The notes under the pieces were generated by a model, which worked only from the letters and a program-made list of their open reading frames with translations, was not told where the DNA came from and did not search any database. A DNA stretch of 64,000 bases from positions 20,640,596 to 20,704,595 of the forward strand of contig NC_087067.1 of the NCBI RefSeq assembly GCF_963678635.1. The letters run 5' to 3'. The position numbers and the translations under genes are program-made. Of this stretch, positions 44,051 through 56,900 are shown one piece after another (within the stretch, counting starts at the first letter, position 1; every line of letters begins with the position of its first letter). This DNA comes from Symsagittifera roscoffensis (taxonomy: Eukaryota; Xenacoelomorpha; Acoela; Convolutidae).

Positions 44051-47000
44051 ACAAAACATTCAAAATTATTCTAAACTTTTATTGCAAATAAATGAAAAAA
44101 AAAATTAGAAAATGTTTGTTTTTGATTTTTTTTTGATGACATTTATAGTCATTTATACCTAGTTCATTTAATTTCTATCATCACGCGACGCATCATAGCT
44201 CTATCATCACGCGAAGCTCGGCTATCATCACTCGGCTATCATTGTTTTATTTTTTTTCCATTCGTTGTTCGTCTTAAGGAACAAAACGATCTTCATTGTG
44301 TTTTCCTTCGTAGTTGGAAGTAGAAAAAGAACTCGAACACGCACCAAATTTTCCTCTTACTTTCAAAAAGTGATTTTCTGTTGAGTAACCAAAGTTCTTA
44401 ATGGGAAAAATGTGAAAAAATATGTAATACATTTGCTTTTGCAAGTGCATAAAAACAAAAAGGCCTGAAGAAAAAAGAAGAGTATTCTTAGCTTCTTTAT
44501 ATTGTGACAATTTTTGAGAAGAAACTTGAAAAGAAGGCTATTGCAAAATTTCTCAATTCTTAAAGCAACACTCAAATATGAATGCGCTTATAAACCATGA
44601 ATCAGAACTAAAATTGAGAATAGCTTAATACCTAAAAAAGTGTTCAAATAGTGAGCTTTGAGCGGTTAAAAAAAATAAAATCGAATTTCTTCCACATTTC
44701 TTTCGCCTTGCCAAAAAATTTTAGCTAAAATTTATCCACAAAACTTTTATGTCTATGATTCTCACAAACCGATAAAATGAGATCGTCGTGAAACAAATTT
44801 CGAATGATTGATTCGACCAAAAATCCAAGGAAATTTCAAGTAGCCTAACGGGGAACTAATTATTTGCAATAACTGTATATGTCCACCTACAAAACAGTCA
44901 GATTAAAACAAATAAACTTATTAAATGTTAAATTAACACTATACATATATTATAAAAAATTATCTAACAAAAATGACCCAAATTTTTCAATTAAAACTAT
45001 AAATATAGGCAGAACAATTATAAAACTTCTCAATTAATATAAACTAACGATGCTAACTACATCAATTTACAAATTTGATATTATATAAATAAATAATTTC
45101 GTAAAATTATCCCGAGATAACGCTTTCCCGTGCGCATTTATATTTGGAATGTCGCTGTTTCATGTTAGTTCTTGGAATAGATACTCTTGTAGTGTTGTTG
45201 AAGTTTGCGATCAAGGAACCAACTCCTCCTTTTATATTGATTAGTTGTTTACTCAACCGCATCAGGTAATCTCATTCTCATTCCAAGGATGAATTTTGAG
45301 AAATCCATTTTGGCCGACTGCTTCGAAATACCATTATTGGCACGTGATCTACTTTGCATATTCATCTAAAATATATTTACTTTTTCAATTGCAATCCATA
45401 AAATCAATTTAAGTTCACAATTTGGAGTAATGACTTCAATGTAACCTCGAAGCAACGATTCCAAGGAAACTATAGTGAAACTTGACTTCTGTATCATGAC
45501 GTCACACAAAATTGAAAAAAACAACAACTAGGCATCTGTAATGAGTGTTATACGTTGATTATGACCATGGACAAAAACACTTCAGTCAACTTACAACACT
45601 CGTGCATCTTGCATAGGCATTTTCTATCTCAAAATCTAATTTCATATTCCTTAATAGTAAATCTGATGGGGGATAGTTCAAAAGCGTTTTTCCTTGGCAG
45701 TTTTTGCTCAAATTTTATGGTTTATTTCACATTAACAGCCAAATATTATCAACATCTGCGGATATCGTTCTGTGCCGTTATTTTTTTTTGATTGTGTTAA
45801 GTCACAAACACTAATTAGGCTTGACGAGACGACGTCTCAAGAAGAAACTTTGAACTCTTTTTCCGAGTTTCAAAATTTTGAATTTTTTATGATTCTAGAA
45901 ACAAGGACTCTTTTCCACCCCCACCCCCCCCCCCCCCCACACACACACACACACACACACATTTGAGTTTCAGTTATGAAAAAAACTGTAGGCATAATCT
46001 AACAAAAACTTGCATGGTGAACAAACTAATTTTTGTGCACAGATCTATTCTTCATACTTTTCATCGTAACAACAACTAAGAAAAATGAAAATTTGAAATG
46101 CGGGGAAAGTGAAAAAAAAGCCGAAACAGGGAAACTAATTAAATAGAAAAACTTGAAGATTCCTTATATTTCGAGTTTACAATCAACGTGTGCATAACTA
46201 CAAATTAAAATTTTTATGAATTTGAAGCAAACTCGAGTGTGTGCATTTCAAGAGCCATCTATACTTATTTGAGTCAAAAGAGCAAAAATCTCAAGGACTT
46301 TTGTCCAAATGATGATGCAAAAAGCGAACAAACATTTTCGCATTTTTCTGTGCAAATTGCAAGAGTGCTACTAACAGTTTAACACAAAATTGATATAAAA
46401 ATAATTAAAGGAAAAAAAGAAGTCAAAAGGAGAAATCGATGATCCCAAAGACCCTCTTTAGCCACTATGTAACAGATCGTTATCCAGGAGATATCGTGGG
46501 CAAAGTAGGGAAACCTTAAAACAATACTCCATTTTAAAAATGCAGATACTTTCAATTTGGGTAGAAAGAAACAAAAAAAACTCCTATTTAATGAATTTTT
46601 ACAGATTTTACCCCTGAGGGCGATCAAAAGCGCCCATTTATTTTTTTTATCGATGTAGCGGTGATGAAAAGAAAGCGAAGAAATGACTAAGTCTCCGCTT
46701 CTTAATCGTATGGTGGGTGCTTCGAGGCGCACTATTCGTTGGCTGATGGTGAAGTAATATTACCCAGGGCCAGGGCTCGATGCTGCGCCAGGGTTCTTGG
46801 CTTTTTGCACCCGGTCAGTATTTCGTGGTTTCAGATCTCAGTAATAACTTAACTGGTGCAACTGAGTTCCCCTAAATTCGAACCCTAACGTACTACTCAC
46901 CAATCTCTGGTGCAACCAACTGTGCCAATCACATTAAGTTGCTCTAAAAAAGCAAGTCTTGAACACCGATTGATATCAAAAATTGACAATAGAATCTTAG

Positions 47001-47640
47001 ATGAAGAGTTATCTGCAGGGCTGTTCCTTTCAAGCCCCTGCGGAGACGCGAAGCAAACTGACATATTAGCGCATGATCAATAATTTGAAAGACATTACAG
47101 ACAATATTAATAACATTATTAACAATATTAATAAACTTCGCAGTAAAAATCTGTAAAAACATCTGATCTGGTTTATCTGGAAATCCAACGGGCTCCTTTA
47201 GTATACAGGTCAATTGTATTACCATTTCAATGTCTTCTACTGGTATATAAACAGTTATTGGCAGTAAAGAGAAGAGGAGAGATAGATTATGAAAGGACAA
47301 AAATCAATCAAAGGATGGAAAGGACACAAAAAGAAAAACATCAGTTTCGTAATATCATAGTGAGCAGCCTCGAAATTATTGATGTTCGAAAAAAAACGAT
47401 CAACTCAGCAACTCCAATGAAAACCGCAAGTGTTCATAATTTTTTCATTTAGGAGATATGAATGTTTACTTTCATACAAATTTGAACATTTGTTTAGTAA
47501 TTATTCAAGAGAAGAAAAATCTCTCGAAAGGAAAATTGAACTTATTTACTATAAACTCGACCACTCATCTTTCTGTATGAATACTGATTTCACTTCAACT
47601 TAAATTTGAAAGATTTCACGTCAACTTAATAAGCAAGTTG
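44051..47640. other. Gene-poor region
   Basis: AT-rich. 46740-46940 is less AT-rich (AGGGCTCGATGCTGCGCCAG; TTCGAACCC at 46879) and may be another decayed tRNA-derived repeat. 47095-47140 holds short AACAATATTAATA repeats. The longest frames show no domain features and are not called. Confidence 0.35.
45918..45961. repeat. C-run and (CA)n microsatellite
   Basis: A run of about 17 C, with a few A, passes directly into about 12 CA dinucleotides. Confidence 0.9.
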
Positions 47641-47649
47641 AGAAAACAA

Positions 47650-47725
47650 AAAAGGAATTTTTTGTCTCCGTCCGGGATTTGAACCTGGTCATCCAGCGTG
47701 TGAGACCAAAACATATGGCTTGGCT
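47650..47725 (-). repeat. tRNA-derived module, third type
   Basis: Minus strand ATAGCCAAGCCATATG (box A fits TRGCNNAGY), GGTCTCACACGCTGGATGAC, CCAGGTTCAAATCCCGGA (box B). The 5' and 3' ends do not pair, so a tRNA pseudogene or SINE head rather than a gene. Confidence 0.6.
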
Positions 47726-47887
47726 ATGGTGGTAGTTAAAATGAATACATTAAAGTTAATTAAAAATTTATCGGTTCTCAATTAAACAGCCAATCATAGT
47801 TTCTCTTGAATCCGTTAAAAAGCCAATCATAGTTTCTCTTGAATCAGTTGACTGATCGAGACTCGTGTTGAATCTAAATTTAAGCGT

Positions 47888-48725
47888 CGGAAACACACAT
47901 AGACGAAGCGAAGGTTCGTATCAACTGCGATAGACCGATGGCGTAGCACTGCAAGCTAAGAAAGGCAGTGAGATGCAAAAAACTGAGAAAAAAAAAACTA
48001 AAAATCAACGTTTTTTTCGGAAATAAAAAAAAATTCAATCTCAAACACGTGCAAAGCAACCATAACATTAAAAAGCTTCAAATACTTTTAGAGAATTCAA
48101 AAACCAACAAAACGTGGCTAGCGGACCATCAATAGATCCGATAAAAGTTCAAAGGAAACTGTTGTCAAAAAACAATTTTGAGCGATTAAATTGTTTGAAT
48201 TTCTAATTTTTAAACTATAACCAACCTAATTTGTTCAAAACAAAAAAATCAATTTTTATCCTTAAACCAATGCAAAATAAGTTAACTAAACCATAAAGCA
48301 TGAGCTCAAATTATTTAGGCCGAATAAAATTTCTAAGCGAAACAAAGCACAAAAAATGTAACATACCAGTCAGGGCTAGTCAATTAAACAAACTACAGGA
48401 GTTACTCAACGACACTTGAGACTACAATGGAAACAGCTTACAGCTCAACTGAGCCGAAATTGTGAGTCGACAAACTATAGTTGCGACCATTCAATTTTTC
48501 CCCTGAACAAATTCGATTTCAGACACTGAAAAAATACGGTCCGACCGGGACTCGAAACCTTACCATAGGTTGCAAAGGAATCCTCATTACCTCCAGGCCG
48601 AGAGAAAAGGGGCCTGGAAAACGCTAAGAGATGGTAATAAAACATAAATTTCAACAACAAATGAGTGAAGTTGTTAATGGGAAAGTCTAGTTCCTGACTA
48701 CAAAAAACTTGCTGTCGCAAGTATA
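47888..48725. mobile_element. Composite non-autonomous repeat, family C copy
   Basis: From the hairpin-like GACGAAGCGAAGGTTCGTAT (47890) to CTTGCTGTCGCAAG (48708-48721). It has the same ordered phrases as 42.0-42.85 kb but without the ~167-bp array. Confidence 0.6.
48536..48612 (-). repeat. tRNA-derived module, family B
   Basis: Minus strand CTCGGCCTGGAGGTAATGAG, box-B-like GGTTTCGAGTCCCGGTC. Embedded in the family C copy. Confidence 0.6.
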
Positions 48726-51700
48726 ACCACTACATTAACACATTGCGGTTTCAATTAATAGGTCATCAAAAGTAAGCCCAAAAAGCATGAGTTGGGGTCT
48801 ACTAATCTTGGGGTTAGAAGACTCCTAATCTTGGGGTCTTTGCATTTACTTCCTGTTAGTTAGCTTTCATATTCAGTAAAATTGACCATTAAATTTGAAT
48901 GAGGTTCCTACTTATAAAGAGGTCGAAATGTACCCGGTTCTTGAAATGACCCTCGAGCTTAATATGATAAGTGTTCCTCCTAATACTTAAGTTAAACATT
49001 TGTCACTCTTATGAAGAAGCCTCGTGATTACTCACAACTGTGTATTTGTCTCTACATGAGGGGAGGGGGGATCGGGGTGCTGTCACGTTTGGAATGAACG
49101 AACTTCACCCGTTTTGTTATCAATTCTTTGGTGCATCCTAACAAGTCAAATTAAAATGGTTAATTTACGGATAATACAATATATTCGAGCAGCCACTTTT
49201 GCGCAATTGTGTTTAATCTACCAAACCAAACATCGGTAACAAACTTTATTGTCAAAATAAATGTTGACTTAGGTTGCTGAAGTTTACTTTTCGGTTTATT
49301 ATTCGTGTAACTTGGCGCACAACTTTGTTACATTTCGCGCTTTAGAGTTTGAGTTAGAAGTTGTTTCTTTTGCTTAGAACGTCCGAAAATTACTCTGCAT
49401 ATGAAACTCACTTGTTCTTTCTCTCAATTTTTCAGTAAGTATGTTTTCCAATAGAGATTCGAGAAAAAAAACAGAAAACCGAACCCACAGTGCTAAATGT
49501 ATGGAGTGCCATTAATCGTAGATAAGTACCACGAAATTTGTTCCAATTTTTAACGTCAATCAATTTAAACGAATTTAACGTACTTGAGATCAATATCAGT
49601 TTTTAAGTTTGTCCCTTAAAGATCGAACATACTCCCTTCCCATTCCCTTCTTAGATTCTACGGCTCAATAAAATTGAACTTATTGGTCAAGCTTGTTCCT
49701 GGGGACGTCCATGAGTTTCAAAAATAACACAGCCAAAAACAGAATAAAATGAGTCCCAAAAAAAAGATTTTGGAATTTTCTAGCTTACTTTTCTGTCAGT
49801 AACTCTGCTACTTTCAAGAGTAATTGTTTGCCAACAAAATTTATAAACCCGGGCTTGAGAATTTAGCTCTTATATTGATTCAAATAAAGTTTGAGTATAC
49901 AGGGGTGCTTTCGCTTCTTATCGACAACAACTTGAAATTTTCTTTGCTCCTTGTTAAGCCTTGTTTCTATGGCCATTTTCTACCTCTGGTAGCCTCAGAT
50001 CATTCCGGCAGTTTTGTATTTGTTTTTCGGCGTTTATCCAATGAAACCTGTAACTAATGATAGAACTTTCAGGTGGAACTTTGAATTTGCGTCACAGCAA
50101 ACAAACAAATCATTCAAAAAAATATTTGAGTTCCGATTGACGGCATAGGCGAAGAGCTTTTATCTAGCATACAATTTACGATGTTACATATCAAAAACTT
50201 GTTGAATATCAAAGCCCGGAAATACAAAATATAAGCAGGAAAAACTCGACTGACTTGTGACGATGAAAAATTGGCCTCATTTACTTGTTTCATCTATCAA
50301 TAAATCAGAGGTCACCAATTAAGTGAAAAGCCAAAATATTTTTTAAAACTCGAACAAAACTTATAGCCCAAGTATAAAATAAAGTAGTCAACAGATTACG
50401 GTGCGAAAAAAAAACCATAAGCTCAATCAACATTAAAACTTTAATATTCTAGTCTCTTTTCCTTCTTTTAATGACATCAAGTTAGGACATATGAATCATA
50501 TTAAGGATCTTGTTAACTATCCCCCCCCCCCCCTATGGTAACTTGTAACGAATATCGTCTACAAAGAAAGAATTGAACGGTTAAGCATATACGAATTTTA
50601 TACCTTGTTAACTATCCCCCCCCCCCCCCCCCATTTAACAAGATCCCATATTAGTCTACAAAAAAGAAACTGAAACAATTACTGTTCGGTTAGTTTTCAG
50701 GGGGGGATGGGGCTCTATTTATCAAAGCTTAATTATCAAAAACTTACTTTACCCAGACGATGAATTCACCCACTTTACCGCCTACAATTAAAACTTTCTG
50801 GTCTAAATTGGTTTGAGAAGCAAAAATAATCAGAATCTTTTTTCTAAAAACGAGAAAATTTCTAGTGATCGAAACTAGATGACCCTGAGTTGTGTTAACT
50901 ATCATGCTATCATCTTAAAAAAATGGAAATAACCACTTAGGATGAATCAAATAAATTAGCTTTGTCTAAACAAACAATATGGAGGGACCTATCAGTATCT
51001 ATAATCACCTTCTCTGCCTGCTAAGCTTCAATTAAAATATTTCTTTCATTCCTCGCTTCAGTTTTTCAGTTTTGATGAAAAAAATCGGTAGTAATTAGAA
51101 TAAAATTGGATCCAAAGATCTTCGAATGAAAACCTCAAATAAATAACTAGGTATGGGGGGGGGGGGTTGGCCGAGGACAACAGGCCGACGGGGCTTCAAG
51201 CCAAAATTTGAACATTACGAGCACTTCTAAACGCTGAATTTCATCAGTAAAACTTTCAAAATTTTGTTCATAACAAGCGTTTTTCATAAAAAAAAAACAC
51301 CAGTTAAGAGTGGCATCAGATAATTAGATCAGCCGGCTTTTGAAACGCATAAACTAATTACATGAAAAACTTTCAACAAAGTTTTAATTTGAATATTTCT
51401 AAACATCAATTAGAGGCTCACACGTTATGCAAAAGTCAATAACTTGTAAATAAAGCTCATGAAATTGGGAAATTCTTCAAAACAGTTTTCAAATTAACCG
51501 TATTACATGACATTTTGACAAAAAGTCTCTAAATTTACAAATCGGCTTGAAGTTCTGTCGGCCTGATATCCGGCACCCCTAAGTGGGTTTCACAAAATAT
51601 GAAGATTAGACAATCTCGCGGTATCAAGTTTGTTTCCAAGAAAATTATTTTTAATCGGCTTTTGAATTCTCGTCTTGTTTCTAATTAGTCTACATACAAT

Positions 51701-53713
51701 TATGTTTTTGAAAAAAGGGGGTAACATCTTGCTTGGGACACCTTGTATATCTAAATTTGTTAAGCTAAGGATTCTGGCTTCCCACTCACATAAATCCTTA
51801 AATTACGACTAGTCTTGAAACGCACACTTTGGTTTCTCTTTTTCTTTAGTTCTATTATGTTTATACTCCTCGAGTCATCTTTTGTGCTATTTACACACTA
51901 AAATATGACAAATGAAAAGTATGAAGAGTTAAGTATTAAAAAAAGCTCCCTGTGACTTTAAAAATCTGGCGCTCTATAGAGCAAATAACTAGACACGTAC
52001 AGCATTATTAGCTCGACGTCAGATTTGGAAATTAAGCAATGTTGTATCATTATAAATAAACATGTAACAGAGGCCGGAACATGCTGGCACTTGAAGAAAA
52101 ACTCGGTACGTCGCTACAACTGGCGCAAAAACAACAAAAACTATTGGCATCTAATAAACGCAGAAATCATATTTCATTCTGGACATTTTCAATTTTCAGA
52201 TCGGAAGCATCATTCAGTAAAAAACGTCCCTATATAGAACCATATACAAACTCTATTGAATTCCAGACCAAATCTCTTTGTTTCCCCTAAGAAAAATGTG
52301 TAAAAAGTTTGCTTTCTTTTCAAAATTTCAAAATAAAACGCATGTTTCTAGCATCGCAATGGGAAGAGAAACCATGATTAGAAAACACTTCAGTTCAATG
52401 CGACACCAGTGTTACTCTTCACAGAAAATTTTACACGGCGAAACAACCAAATCAACAACTTGCTAAAAGGTTAGTTTTTCTCGGGTAATTTCAAAATAGG
52501 TGTTTATATTTAAAAATAAATTGATTTATTTCAATTGGAATGGTCAAATTTCGTGCGCCGTATCAAGTTCAACCAAAACTCAAATATGAATAAGGTTAGC
52601 TTGAGCGTCGCACTATTTACGACATTCCCGAACAACGTAAGTACACAATTAGCTCAATTAAACTGGAATTTTTTAAAAATCAAAATGGCACCTCAAATGG
52701 TTTAATTCATTTTGACAAATCAAGATTAACTTCATTTATGGAAGTAGATTGTATTGCACTTGATATTTAATATTCTAACAGGGGCTTCAACACTTAAATA
52801 AATATTAAATCAAACTTTTGTAAATTGTAGATGTTGTACCTTTCGTCAAATAAATTGTCCATGTTTCGAAAAAAGACTATCACTTTTGATACAAAACTCA
52901 ATGTATTTAAATAAGTGTTCAGCCGATTAGCTCGATTTAGCTGTAGTTTTGCCACATTATTTGAAAAAGGCTAGCTCAGTTTAGATTTGAAAGGTAGTTT
53001 CTCTCTAATCCATGGATGGGTTAAATTGCACCAAATATAAAGAGCACCAATTGGTTTTTAACTTAATTTCAGTTCGTTCCCTATTTCTAAAGCTTCCCCT
53101 GAAGATTAAAACCAGGAAAGAAAGAGCACCATTATTTTTTGAAGACCGATTAAACAGAAACAAGCTATAAATATTTGGTAATTACTTTAATTGAACAAAA
53201 AACAAAATCTAAAACAACCAGAAAGGCGACTTATAAGGAATAATTATCAGATCAGATTCCACTTTTTTCATCTGTGAAAACAACAAATCAAGAATGAACA
53301 CAATAATCTCTTACATCCTTATTAGATATTTGATTTCAAAGTCAAGCTATCAAGTTCTGAGCAAAGCCACGAAGATGATCAAGCTTAGGAAAAAAGACAA
53401 CTAAGACATGACATATTTTGCTCAAACATGACATTCAAATTCGAAAAAGCTTAGTAATTTCTTATTAGCACTGATAAAACAAATATCAGACTCACAAAAT
53501 GCAATCAGGAAGACGTTTGTTAACTAATAACACAATGTAGTCGCAGCATGAATCTACTTAATAATTTCCTCGTTTTCATTAACAATTTCCTTCTTCAGGA
53601 GCTGTCCGCCGTCAGATTACTCTAAATTTGGGGCCGATAAATAAAAATTATCTCCAAAATGAGGCATGATTAAGTATAAGTCGACTTCGATCAAAATGAA
53701 AACAATATGCAAA
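48726..53713. other. Gene-poor region
   Basis: Contains the C-run pair at 50505-50655 and a G run at 51155-51168. 52081-52290 has a coiled-coil-like frame (MLALEEKLGTSLQLAQKQQK) beside a competing frame of equal length; I cannot support either as an exon. Confidence 0.3.
50505..50655. repeat. Duplicated TTGTTAACTATC(C)n with inverted flank
   Basis: GATCTTGTTAACTATC plus a long C run at 50507, then CCTTGTTAACTATC plus a C run at 50605, closed by ATTTAACAAGATCCC, the inverse of the opening GGATCTTGTTAA. About 140 bp; looks like a small foldback repeat. Confidence 0.6.
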
Positions 53714-53986
53714 TTATTTGGGGTCTTCGAACAATTTAACTCTGGTTTTGGTGTTGCCAGACACAATACTGCTTCGCATGGTAATTTTTTCCTGCTCGCT
53801 TGGAGAAATTATTTCAGACGGGTCTAAACTGTTTTCACCAACAACAAATTTCACGCTACTTTTGCTGTGATTACAATGAGAAGGCTGTGAAGTAGTTTTC
53901 TCAGGTGAATTGCCAACCCCCAGAAACTGTTCCCGATATCTTTTCCTCATTTCGTTTTCCCTGTCTTTTTCAAGAACTCTTTGATT
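53714..53986 (-). CDS. Orphan terminal exon-like frame, unknown protein
   Basis: The minus strand has an acceptor GTTTTTAG ending at 53987 and then an open frame of 90 codons to a stop at 53714. It begins NQRVLEKDRENEMRKRYREQ, a charged helix-like start, followed by a Ser/Pro/Glu-rich tail that ends TRVKLFEDPK. The composition is unlike the Phe/Leu/Ile-rich chance frames around it. I do not recognise the family, and I find no convincing upstream exon between here and 58 kb. It could be the last exon of a gene with a long intron, or a decayed exon. Confidence 0.45.
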   Translation of the reverse strand, partial: NQRVLEKDRENEMRKRYREQFLGVGNSPEKTTSQPSHCNHSKSSVKFVVGENSLDPSEIISPSEQEKITMRSSIVSGNTKTRVKLFEDPK

Positions 53987-56900
53987 CTAAAAACAAAATA
54001 ACTACAACATGTTTGCTGTCAAGGGAATCAACACGAATTGCTTACTGCAATTGAGTGTCATTCAATAAATTTTGTCGAAAAAGTTCAGTCCACAATTTAA
54101 AATTCAAAACAAATATAATTAGATTACATTTTTTTTATCCCAAGCAATTTTGGTGAATAACTCTTTAGCTTTTGAATTAGTTTGCATAATTACTGAAAAG
54201 CGGTTAACATGATTTTCGGTTATTCGATTGAATGAAAAATCAAATCAAATAAATCAATTTAAAAAAACTAACAAGACTGCTCGTATCAGGACAAAAGTCT
54301 AGATATTCCCCGACTACCCTTTTTGTCTATGAATTAGTTAGTTTCTTTGAAAGTTTTAAAGCGTACCACTTGAATTACAATACAGTACAAAAGTAAGAAT
54401 GTCTACGAAAAAGCAATCTCAAAAGTTATTCCAAGTCAAGCGAGCAAATTAAGATCGAGATTTTTCTAGATTCCTTTGAAAACGTGTAAAATTTGACCGT
54501 TGAATCTTTTGCTCCATTTATAATAGGAACAAAAGAGCTCCAATTCTCACTAACTTAAATCGTCGGCTTGAAAATTTACAAAATCATGGAAAAAGTCCCA
54601 ATTCTAACGGAAATCAATAACCAAACAAAAATTTAAAATATTCGGTCAATGATGAGACAAAAACTAAAGTTGTGATTGCGAAACCTTGTTCCCAAATTTT
54701 TCAAATAAACCAAGAAATATGGCAAAAATCCTTCAAACCAAATTTTTGCAAGCAAACCTGGAAACTTAAACGAAAAACTACTTTGATTGCTTTCAAATAA
54801 CATAGAGATAAATGGAAAAACAAAAATACCAGAATTATTTCGGAACAAATTAATCAAAACGTTCAACAATTACAAGACGAAAAAAAACCTTATTAAAACT
54901 CAGTAAAATTGTGATTAAAACATTTACATCATTCCTATGATATACAAAGTTCATACAAAAAGGTATGATAAACTGATTAAAATCATAGACACAATTCCCT
55001 TTAAAAAATTCAACCCGAAATAGCAACTTTTGAACCTCAAGAAACTAACTAAATTATTTTACCGACAAAGAAAAGTCAGGTCAAAAAATTAAAATAATAA
55101 TTATGGTTTTGTCTGGAAATTTTACGATAACTTTTCGCTATATAGCAAACAATTCACGTTTTGATCGTCTTGAATCGAATTGCAATGAAGTTCCCCAAAA
55201 TTCAGATCAAACATGATGCTAACTTTCTAAGCACTGAATTCAAGAAAAACTAGGACGACAAGAAAACAGAAGCCATCCAATTCAAAATATTTATCGCTAC
55301 TGATGTTTTTGATGGGCACAAAAAACCAAATTCACCAAAAACCTACAGTTTTCTTCACGGTGCTCAAAATAAAACGGCAACTTAGCCGACAAAAATTATT
55401 TCATCCCAATTTCAGTGATCCTTTAAAAAAAGTTATTCAAGTTTTTCAAGCTTATCGCAAGGGTTGATCATAAATTTCTTTTCATTTTTTTCTTGAAAAT
55501 CCCCACATGCAACCAAATTTGAAAATACCCCTTAATAGCATTACTTCTCTCAGTTAACCATCTTGTGATGGAGAATTGGTTTGGAGAAAAACACCACACC
55601 GAACATCGGTCTTTTTCCTCAAAACAAAATCGCACTTTTGTATTGTGAGCGAGATTTCAGCTCCATTTGGATAACGCGTGCTCAATCTGAGAATTCAACT
55701 AACAACACAAACGAACAATATACTGAGCAAAACCAAAATGAAGCAATAAGGAAAAAAGCCAACAGAATGTTGGCAGAGAGTCAATGAACGCAACGAAACA
55801 AAAACAACTGACTTTTTTTTAAAAATCATCTTTCGAAAAAATATGGCATTAAAGCTAGTCAAACTTCAACAAAAAGTCATGACTGATACTTTTTTGATAT
55901 GACAAACCCAATTTGAGAAAACTAGATCAAAAGGTAAGTTTTTTATTTCACTGTGGTCTGTAAACTGAAATCCAATTTCGAAACTAGAAGTCGATCACGT
56001 TTTTTGTTACTTAATCATTTTTGCTGCTCGATAGTGGAGTTTGCCTTCCTTTAATCAAAGGAAATGATCCGAAACTAGGAAGAAATCAAAAGTTAAACCG
56101 CAAAAAATGTAATTTGAACCTGGAACTTTTCCTGAAAAAAAACCATCACGACCTATATTACTACTCAGCAGTTGAAACTCATGCCGTTCAAAGAAATGCT
56201 TTTTGCTATGACTGCTAGCGGAGACGACAGTACATTATTCATTTTACATCTTCATATATTTTGATACAATATATTTTATAGCCGGCGAGCAAAATACCAT
56301 AAGATAAAAAAAAATCTTTTTCAATTTATTTCCCAGACATAGCCAGCAATAAGCCAGGTAAACCAGTGGAACAAGCTAAAACAAGCGAACAGACAATTAG
56401 AAAACTTTCTTTGAACTCATGGACACCGTAACATATTCTGTTTCAATTTTGGTGTTAAGAAGAAAAAATAATTAAAACACAGAGGCAAAGCAGAGCTTCG
56501 CATCACTTGCGATACAAAAATGAATGACTATGCTTACCAGCAAATGAAAAGACAAATCAAAAATTGAAAAAAAACTCATAAAAATTGCAAAAAGGGTGAA
56601 GAATTTCTGGGAACAAATTACCTGCACCACTAGAAACACTATAAGAGCTTCAGGACCTGAGCCAACAAAAATTAGCAGATGTGAAAGTCTAAAATATTCA
56701 AAAATTTTCAGTTTCCACAACAAAACAAGTCCCAGACAAGTCAAATTTTTGGGGTTTGTCGCCTCAAGCATGGGTGTTACCACTGCAACAAATGCACAGA
56801 AATCTCCTTGAATTTATAAAGAAAACACCTTCTAAAAACTTTAATGAAAAGCATGAAAAAAAATAAGAAATAGAAAAAAACAGGCGAAACTTCTTAGAAC

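Noticed and set aside
46379-46732. 117-codon minus-strand frame with hydrophobic C-terminus
   Set aside because: No recognisable family, no splice context, composition like other chance AT-rich frames.
52081-52290. Coiled-coil-like frame MLALEEKLGTSLQLAQKQQK
   Set aside because: An overlapping frame is equally long, no flanking splice structure or homology that I recognise; left as unsupported.
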